Assembly: GCF_004366355.1 (NCBI RefSeq) | Contig: NZ_SODV01000002.1 | Span: 1,528,768 to 1,592,767, forward strand | Length of the DNA stretch: 64,000 nt | From: Dinghuibacter silviterrae | Lineage (GTDB): Bacteria > Bacteroidota > Bacteroidia > Chitinophagales > Chitinophagaceae | Direction of reading: 5' to 3' | In this document: positions 58,973 through 64,000 of the stretch, piece after piece | How positions within the stretch are numbered: position 1 is the stretch's first letter | How the letters are laid out: every line of letters starts with the position of its first letter | Translations under genes and position numbers: made by a program | The notes under the pieces: generated by a model | Told to the model about the DNA's origin: nothing | Databases searched by the model: none | What the model saw: the letters and a program-made list of their open reading frames with translations, nothing else

Positions 58973-61171
58973 ATGCGATTCCGATTTTACAAACAGCTCG
59001 ACGCGATGGACTGCGGCCCCACCTGCCTCCGGATGATCGCGCGCCATCATGGGAAAGTCTTTTCCCTTCAGGAGATACGGTCACAATGTACGGTCACCCG
59101 GGAGGGCATTTCTTTTTTCTCTTTGGAAGAGGCCGCGGGCAAACTGGGTTTCCGGACGAGGTGCTCCAGGGTGACCCCGGAGACCCTTTTGGAAAAAGCG
59201 CCCCTTCCCTGTATTATTCACTGGACACAAAACCACTTTGTCGTGTTTGTCTCCAAACGCGAGCGTCATGGGCAAGTGACGGGCGTGCAGGTGGCAGACC
59301 CGGCCTTTGGTCTTCTCCGGTATACGGTCGGCGAATTTCTGGAGAAATGGGAGAGACGCAATAACCAGGGCGTCGTCATGCTCCTGGAACCGATGCCCGG
59401 TGAGGCGCAGCCGGCCTCCCGGCCCAAAAGGCGAGGGCTTGCCCTGGAACTGCTTCGCAAACACTGGCGGCCGTTCCGCGGGCTGACCGTTCAGTTGTTG
59501 CTGGGTTTGTTGATCGGGAGCCTGATCCAGTTGATTTTCCCCTTCCTGACCCAGTCCATCGTCGACATCGGGATTGCCCGGAAAAACCTGGATTTTATAT
59601 ACCTGGTATTGCTGGGACAGATGATGTTGTTTGCCGGCCGTATATCCCTTGAATTTATCCGCAGTTGGATCCTGCTGCACATCAGCACCCGCATCAATTT
59701 TTCCATCCTGTCGGACTTCCTGGTGCGGCTGATGCGGCTGCCCTTGTCTTTTTTCGACGCCAAACGGCATGGCGACATCATGCAACGCTTCCAGGACCAT
59801 ACCTACATCGAGGCGTTTCTGACCAATACTACCCTGAATGTCGTCTTTTCCCTGATCAATGTGCTTGTGTTTGGCGTGGTTCTTTGTTTTTATTCCTGGT
59901 TGATTTTCCTGATTTTTTTAGGCGGAAGCATCCTCTATGGTATTTGGGTGGCCTTGTTCCTGCAATACAGGCGCGCCTTGAACTTTAAGCGCTTTGACTA
60001 TATGTCGAGGGAGCAGGGCAACCTCATCGGGTTGATCAGCGGCATGCAGGATATCAAGCTGGCCAACGCCGAGGTCGACAAACGCTGGGACTGGGAGCGG
60101 TTGCGGGCCGGTCTTTTCCGTATCAACGTAAAGGTCATGGCGTCCAGCCAGTATCAACAGGTGGGCGGCCTGTTTCTGAATGAAGGCAAAAACATCCTGA
60201 TCACCTTCCTGGCGGCCAAGCTGGTGCTCCAGGGGGACATTACCTTAGGCGCCATGTTGTCCGTGCAATACATCATCGGCCAGCTCAACGCCCCGGTCGA
60301 ACAACTGGTCCAGTTTACGCAAACGGCGCAGGACGCCCTCATCAGCGCGGAACGCCTGAACGAGATCTACACCCTGGAACACGAGGACGTCCGGTCCGGA
60401 GAACAGACCGGCGACCTGCCCCTTGATAAAAGCATATCCATCGCCGGTCTTCAATTCCGGTATCCCGGCACCGAGGCCCAGGCCAGACCCGTGCTGAACA
60501 ACATTCACCTGCACATTCCGGAAGGGCGGGTGACCGCCATTGTTGGCGTCAGCGGCAGCGGAAAAACCACGTTGCTCAAGCTACTGCTCAAATTCTACAA
60601 TCCTCACCAGGGGACGATCTGCGTCGGCCGGGAAAACCTGGCCAGTATCCGGCACGCCGCCTGGAGAAGCCAGTGCGGGGTCGTCATGCAAGACGGGTTT
60701 ATCTTTTCGGATACCGTCGAGGGAAACGTCTGTATCGGCGACCGGAATCCCGATCCCGCCCGCCTGGACGAGGCGCTCCGGATCGCCAACATCAAATCGT
60801 TCGTCGACACCCTTCCCCTCGGGGTACATACCATGATCGGCGCCGATGGTACCGGTCTCAGCCAGGGGCAGAAACAACGGATCCTCATTGCCCGGGCCGT
60901 GTACAAGGACCCCCGGTTTATCTGTTTCGACGAGGCGACCAATTCCCTCGACGCCAACAACGAACGCGCCATTATGGAAAACCTGGACCGGTTTTTTGTG
61001 GGGCGGACCGTCGTCATCGTCGCACACCGGCTGAGCACCGTTCGCAACGCACACAACATCGTCGTACTGGATGGGGGGGAAATCGTCGAGTCCGGTGCCC
61101 ACGATGTCCTGGTCGGAAAAAAAGGGAAGTATTATGAGCTCGTCAAAAATCAACTCGAACTCGGCACCTGA
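58973..61171 (+). CDS. Peptidase C39-containing ABC transporter (bacteriocin-type exporter)
   Basis: 732 residues: C39 peptidase (1-140) with Cys14 (AMDCGPTC), His88 (QNHFVVF) and Asp109 (VADPAFG); six-helix ABC membrane domain (about 165-450); ATPase with Walker A GVSGSGKTT (525-533), signature LSQGQ and ICFDEATN. Such exporters cut leader peptides after a GG pair and pump the core out; the precursor nearby ends its leader in GG. It starts directly after the stop of the oxygenase-like gene and overlaps the next gene by 38 nt. Confidence 0.95.
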   Translation: MRFRFYKQLDAMDCGPTCLRMIARHHGKVFSLQEIRSQCTVTREGISFFSLEEAAGKLGFRTRCSRVTPETLLEKAPLPCIIHWTQNHFVVFVSKRERHGQVTGVQVADPAFGLLRYTVGEFLEKWERRNNQGVVMLLEPMPGEAQPASRPKRRGLALELLRKHWRPFRGLTVQLLLGLLIGSLIQLIFPFLTQSIVDIGIARKNLDFIYLVLLGQMMLFAGRISLEFIRSWILLHISTRINFSILSDFLVRLMRLPLSFFDAKRHGDIMQRFQDHTYIEAFLTNTTLNVVFSLINVLVFGVVLCFYSWLIFLIFLGGSILYGIWVALFLQYRRALNFKRFDYMSREQGNLIGLISGMQDIKLANAEVDKRWDWERLRAGLFRINVKVMASSQYQQVGGLFLNEGKNILITFLAAKLVLQGDITLGAMLSVQYIIGQLNAPVEQLVQFTQTAQDALISAERLNEIYTLEHEDVRSGEQTGDLPLDKSISIAGLQFRYPGTEAQARPVLNNIHLHIPEGRVTAIVGVSGSGKTTLLKLLLKFYNPHQGTICVGRENLASIRHAAWRSQCGVVMQDGFIFSDTVEGNVCIGDRNPDPARLDEALRIANIKSFVDTLPLGVHTMIGADGTGLSQGQKQRILIARAVYKDPRFICFDEATNSLDANNERAIMENLDRFFVGRTVVIVAHRLSTVRNAHNIVVLDGGEIVESGAHDVLVGKKGKYYELVKNQLELGT

Positions 61172-61556
61172 GCTCCAGCACAGCCCCGAGGCGCAAGAAA
61201 TCATTATCCGCCGGCCGCCCCTGTTGTTGCGGCTGGGAACGCTTCTGGTGACGCTGGGGGTGGGGCTTCTTTTATGGGTAGGGTGGACCCTTCGGTACAC
61301 CGATACCGCACAGGGGGTCTTTGTCGTTTCCACCTGCGCCGGCGATACCGTCACCGGTCGCTTTTTGTTCAGCGCCTCCCTCCAGCCGGGGCAGGAGGTT
61401 ACCCTCGGTGGGCGTTTCAAGGGGAAAATTCTTTCTGTTGCTCCGGGTAACCGGGTGACCCTCATAGGGTCATTTCCCATTGCTGCCGGTGCGCAGGTGT
61501 CTGCCGAGGTGGTGACCGGGTACGCGCGGCTTTCGGATCATTTTTTCAGACGGTAG
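61134..61556 (+). CDS. Very short HlyD-like membrane protein of the peptide exporter
   Basis: 140 residues from ATG 61134. One membrane helix (LLLRLGTLLVTLGVGLLLWVGWTL) follows a cytoplasmic tail with SPEAQEIIIRRPP, which resembles the start of HlyD-type membrane-fusion proteins next to C39 exporters. The periplasmic part is only about 85 residues of beta type (PGQEVTLGGRFKGKILSVAPGNRV), lacking the coiled hairpin and most of the barrel of a normal 400-residue HlyD. Overlaps the exporter gene by 38 nt, so co-translation is likely. A natural mini-adaptor or a truncated relic are both possible. Confidence 0.65.
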   Translation: MSSSKINSNSAPELQHSPEAQEIIIRRPPLLLRLGTLLVTLGVGLLLWVGWTLRYTDTAQGVFVVSTCAGDTVTGRFLFSASLQPGQEVTLGGRFKGKILSVAPGNRVTLIGSFPIAAGAQVSAEVVTGYARLSDHFFRR

Positions 61557-61635
61557 TTCGAAAATCAAAGAACCTTCTTCGTTTTCCCAATAGTATTCTT
61601 CGCAATACGCACGTTCTTTGTTCAAAATCCCAGTA

Positions 61636-62208
61636 ATGAGTATCGTATCAAACGCTGTCGGAACCATCAAAAATTGGTGGTGGTTCGTCATCAAAGGCAT
61701 TTTATTTCTGGCCGCCGGTGTCGCCATTTTTATGAGACCGGCGGAAGGCTATGTCGGCTTGAGCATCCTTTTTAGCATCGTCATGCTGGGCGTGGGGATC
61801 ACCCAGGTCAGTTTTGCCACCGGTAACAAGGGGTGGCTGCCGGGCTGGGGTTGGACATTGGCTTCCGGTATCATTGACATCGTCATCGGGATCTACCTGT
61901 TGGCGTTCCCGGTCGTGACCATGGCCACCCTCCCTTTTTTCGTCGGCTTCTGGCTGATGTTCCGTTCCTTCTACATCATGGGGGCTTCCATCGACCTCGA
62001 CAACTATAACGTCCCCGGCTGGGGCTGGCTGCTGGCAGGGGGGATCCTGCTGCTGATCCTTTCGGTCTTCGTCATTTACTATCCCGCCGCTGCCGTCGTG
62101 GGGATCATCGCCTGCTCCGGCAGCGCGTTTATCGTAGCGGGGATTTTGTCCATCGCACTGGCCTTCCGGCTCCGGGACATCAAACAGACGGTAAGGAATC
62201 TCGCATAA
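61636..62208 (+). CDS. HdeD-family (DUF308) membrane protein
   Basis: 190 residues from ATG 61636 (MSIVSNAVGTIKNWWWFVIKG); a TTG at 61618 would add six residues. Six membrane helices as three repeated pairs (WWWFVIKGILFLAAGVAIF, PGWGWTLASGIIDIVIGIYLL, PGWGWLLAGGILLLILSVFV) are typical for HdeD/DUF308. E. coli HdeD is linked to acid stress; the role here is unknown. It precedes a DUF1269 gene by 18 nt, a pairing that suggests envelope stress housekeeping. An 8-bp inverted repeat (61566-61573 with 61613-61620) lies upstream. Confidence 0.87.
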   Translation: MSIVSNAVGTIKNWWWFVIKGILFLAAGVAIFMRPAEGYVGLSILFSIVMLGVGITQVSFATGNKGWLPGWGWTLASGIIDIVIGIYLLAFPVVTMATLPFFVGFWLMFRSFYIMGASIDLDNYNVPGWGWLLAGGILLLILSVFVIYYPAAAVVGIIACSGSAFIVAGILSIALAFRLRDIKQTVRNLA

Positions 62209-62226
62209 ACCAGCACTACACATTAT

Positions 62227-62868
62227 ATGGAAAATCTTATTTGCACGACCTTCCAGGATCAGGCGAGCGCTTTGGCGGGTTTCGAAAAATTGCACGAGCT
62301 CGACCAAATCGGAGATATCGCGATCTACAATATCGCCCTCGTTCAAAAAAAAGTGGATGGCAGCCTCGTCCAACTGCATCATGAAGGGCCGGAAGGGTCC
62401 GACCTGCCCGCCAAGGGCGCCATCGCCGGTTCCCTCATCGGGTGGCTGGCCGGACCGCTTGGTGCCGCCCTTGGATTATTGACAGGTGTCGCCGCCGGCG
62501 CTGCCGGAGAAGACGACTTCGACGACGTGGCCCAGCAATTTGCGGACGACGCCAAAAAACAAATGGCGCCGGGCTCCTTTGCCATTTTGCTGGATGCCGA
62601 AGAAGACAGCGACTTCATGATCGACAGCTACATGGCCCCCTTTCATGGTGTCATCCTCCGTTCGGCGATCCGGGATGCGTATGCCGCAGACGATCGCAAG
62701 CAATGGGATGAGTTGAATGCCGAGATCGACGAAGAGGAGAAAGAGCTGTCCGCCGCAGTGGACAAAGACAAGGCGGCCGTCAAGGCACGGATAGACGCCT
62801 TGAAGGAAAAACAGGCGCGGTTAAAGGAGAAAATTGTCCAAAAGGTCAAGGCGCGAAAAAAGTCCTGA
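62227..62868 (+). CDS. DUF1269-family protein
   Basis: 213 residues. Opens ENLICTTFQDQASALAGFEKL, contains a Gly/Ala-rich hydrophobic hairpin (AIAGSLIGWLAGPLGAALGLLTGVAAGAA) and an acidic coiled C-terminus (EIDEEEKELSAAVDKDKAAVKARIDAL in part). This order is that of DUF1269 proteins, cytoplasmic or membrane-associated, function unknown. Last gene before a strong terminator. Confidence 0.85.
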   Translation: MENLICTTFQDQASALAGFEKLHELDQIGDIAIYNIALVQKKVDGSLVQLHHEGPEGSDLPAKGAIAGSLIGWLAGPLGAALGLLTGVAAGAAGEDDFDDVAQQFADDAKKQMAPGSFAILLDAEEDSDFMIDSYMAPFHGVILRSAIRDAYAADDRKQWDELNAEIDEEEKELSAAVDKDKAAVKARIDALKEKQARLKEKIVQKVKARKKS

Positions 62869-62873
62869 TCCAT

Positions 62874-62912
62874 AAAAGGCCGGACCGCCGCATGCGGTCC
62901 GGCCTTTTTGTA
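62874..62912 (+). terminator. Strong intrinsic terminator
   Basis: 15-bp perfect stem (62874-62888 with 62894-62908), 5-nt loop CGCAT, then a T-run. It closes the HdeD/DUF1269 unit. The start at 62892 of the longest frame for the following AraC gene lies inside it, so that start is unlikely. Confidence 0.92.
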
Positions 62913-62921
62913 CATTGCATC

Positions 62922-63851
62922 ATGTCATTAACAAAACCCCTCAGCGATTCCGACATCCTGGACAGGTACAAAGAGGTCTTCCAGCGATTTGCAAAGGACG
63001 GTGTCATCGATATGGACAAAAGGCTGAAGTACAAATTCAGTTATTCGGTACATCGCCTGGAAGACGTTGTCCGGAAGATGAATGGAATCGTGCCGCCCAA
63101 CCGTCAGTCGGTCTATTACATCACCTTTTTTAAGAAAGGAACGGCGCAGAAGAACATCGGTATGTTTCATTTCCCCATCGGGAGCAATACCCTGATGCTG
63201 ATCCCGCAAAGGGTGATCCATTCCACGGTCTACCAGTCGCTGCGGTGTTCCGGGTACCTCATCAACTTCAACATCGATTTTTTCCTGAACAACGCGTTTC
63301 CCAAAAAACACGTCATCGACAAAAAGGTCTTTAAGTCCTCTTTGAGGCCCTACCTGACCGTGTCCGCCGGCCAAAGGAAGAAGCTGGAGGCAATCTTCGA
63401 GTACATTCTCCGGGAAAATGCCTCCGGCCACCTGGAGAAAAACCAGATGATCGCCCTCAAGATCCTGGAGCTGCTTATCCTATGCGACCGGTTTTTTACC
63501 GACGCAGAGGCCATCGGGAAGGAAAGCATCTACCATCCGACCATCGAAAAATTCAACGAACTGCTGGATCAGCATGCTTCCAAAGAAAGGACGGTCCGGT
63601 TCTATGCCGATGCCTTGAACGTTCACCCCGCGCACCTGAATTTTTTGGTGAAAAAGTACAACGGGATGAACGCCAAAAAAACGATCGACAACCGGGTCTT
63701 TATGGAAGCCCAGTCCCTCCTGGCAACGACCTCCTGGTCCGTCAAGGAGATCGCTCACCAATTGGGTTTTTCGGACGCCAACTACTTCTCCGCCTTCTTT
63801 CAAAAGATGGCCGGGATGTCTACAACGGCGTATAGGGCGAAGGCTCGTTAA
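62922..63851 (+). CDS. AraC-family transcriptional regulator
   Basis: 309 residues from ATG 62922 (MSLTKPLSDSDILDRYKEVF); an upstream ATG at 62892 is part of the terminator stem. N-terminal cupin-like sensing part (about 40-150; QSVYYITFFKKGTAQKN) and C-terminal double helix-turn-helix (about 205-305) with HPAHLNFLVKKYNGM and SVKEIAHQLGFSDANYFSAFFQK. This group of Bacteroidota AraC proteins often regulates nearby efflux or oxidoreductase genes; target not visible here. Confidence 0.9.
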   Translation: MSLTKPLSDSDILDRYKEVFQRFAKDGVIDMDKRLKYKFSYSVHRLEDVVRKMNGIVPPNRQSVYYITFFKKGTAQKNIGMFHFPIGSNTLMLIPQRVIHSTVYQSLRCSGYLINFNIDFFLNNAFPKKHVIDKKVFKSSLRPYLTVSAGQRKKLEAIFEYILRENASGHLEKNQMIALKILELLILCDRFFTDAEAIGKESIYHPTIEKFNELLDQHASKERTVRFYADALNVHPAHLNFLVKKYNGMNAKKTIDNRVFMEAQSLLATTSWSVKEIAHQLGFSDANYFSAFFQKMAGMSTTAYRAKAR

Positions 63852-63857
63852 CTTTTT

Positions 63858-63887
63858 TTTGCTGCAATCCGATTTTTTCTATATTTG
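63858..63887 (+). promoter_or_regulatory. Promoter upstream of the GntR-type gene
   Basis: TTTG at 63858-63861 and TATATTTG at 63880-63887, 18 nt apart, both exact matches to the Bacteroidota -33/-7 consensus (TTTG, TAnnTTTG). Start of transcription would be near 63894, leaving a leader of about 28 nt before ATG 63922. Confidence 0.75.
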
Positions 63888-63921
63888 TAGGATAGTATAG
63901 TATAGGACAGATTGCTGCTGT

Positions 63922-64000
63922 ATGAGAGAGATCTACCAACAAATCCTGGAACTGGAGGGAACGCCCGGCTTGTCTAAACACGACCAGTTGGTACAAGGGA
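63922..64000 (+). CDS. GntR-family transcriptional regulator, N-terminal end
   Basis: Only the first 26 codons are inside the window (MREIYQQILELEG, then LSKHDQLVQG). The LSKHDQLVQG segment is typical for the start of the Bacteroidota GntR-type helix-turn-helix, where the conserved helix follows at once. It has a well-formed promoter upstream. Call rests on these few residues. Confidence 0.55.
   Translation, partial: MREIYQQILELEGTPGLSKHDQLVQG

Noticed and set aside
61071-61133. Upstream start for the mini-HlyD-like gene
   Set aside because: It would extend the overlap with the exporter to about 100 nt and add out-of-frame ABC sequence; ATG 61134 starts a sensible tail.

Overview
The window looks like chromosomal DNA of a glycan-degrading Bacteroidota, most likely a soil member of the Chitinophagaceae. 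The evidence is three SusC/SusD pairs, TonB-dependent receptors with carboxypeptidase-like N-terminal domains, LytS/LytTR and 7TM-DISM signalling, TAnnTTTG-type promoter elements, weak Shine-Dalgarno sites, and a grasp-with-spasm peptide cluster. The GC-rich coding DNA produces many long antisense shadow ORFs, which are left out. No rRNA, tRNA, CRISPR array, transposase or phage module was seen.

Layout. (1) 1-6108: end of a SusC gene, SusD, a GH71/99-like enzyme and a GH92 enzyme, pointing to alpha-mannan use. (2) 6131-8033: MauE/DoxX membrane protein, an unknown membrane-anchored protein and a small DUF6520-like secreted peptide. (3) 8008-14460: a 1,398-residue four-module secreted protein and a GH3 enzyme, followed by an AT-rich remnant of a CdiA-like nuclease toxin. 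(4) 14906-20296: YARHG protein, then TonB-dependent receptor, LytS-type kinase and LytTR regulator. (5) 20293-25090: an enzyme-free SusC/SusD pair on the minus strand. (6) 25227-28436: fructose-1,6-bisphosphatase, a 37-bp perfect inverted repeat, a pepsin-like lipoprotein, glutathione peroxidase and a small membrane protein. (7) 28514-32390, minus strand: LacI regulator, UBP-type zinc finger, 7TM-DISM kinase and NarL-type regulator, spaced like one operon.

(8) 32686-55214 is a large polysaccharide utilisation locus: SusC, SusD, a GH43-GH88-serine hydrolase fusion, a GH106-like enzyme with an inserted LamG domain, GH39, an esterase-like protein, a heparinase II/III-like lyase, GH31 and a TonB-dependent receptor. 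The five genes from GH106 to GH31 overlap by 1-4 nt. The enzyme set fits an acidic glycan with uronate, rhamnose and xylose/arabinose-type sugars. The divergent LacI gene is the likely regulator.

(9) 55211-61556 is a RiPP cluster of the grasp-with-spasm type: SPASM protein, small unknown protein, ATP-grasp ligase, divergent 51-aa precursor with a GG leader end, JmjC/cupin-like putative Fe(II) oxygenase, C39-peptidase ABC exporter and a very short membrane-fusion-like protein. The oxygenase and the tiny accessory protein make this the best candidate for an undescribed system. (10) 61636-64000: HdeD-like and DUF1269 proteins, a strong terminator, an AraC regulator and the start of a probable GntR regulator.

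A cross-cutting oddity is a set of Ala/Pro/Gly-rich, GC-rich segments at domain boundaries in at least six unrelated proteins.
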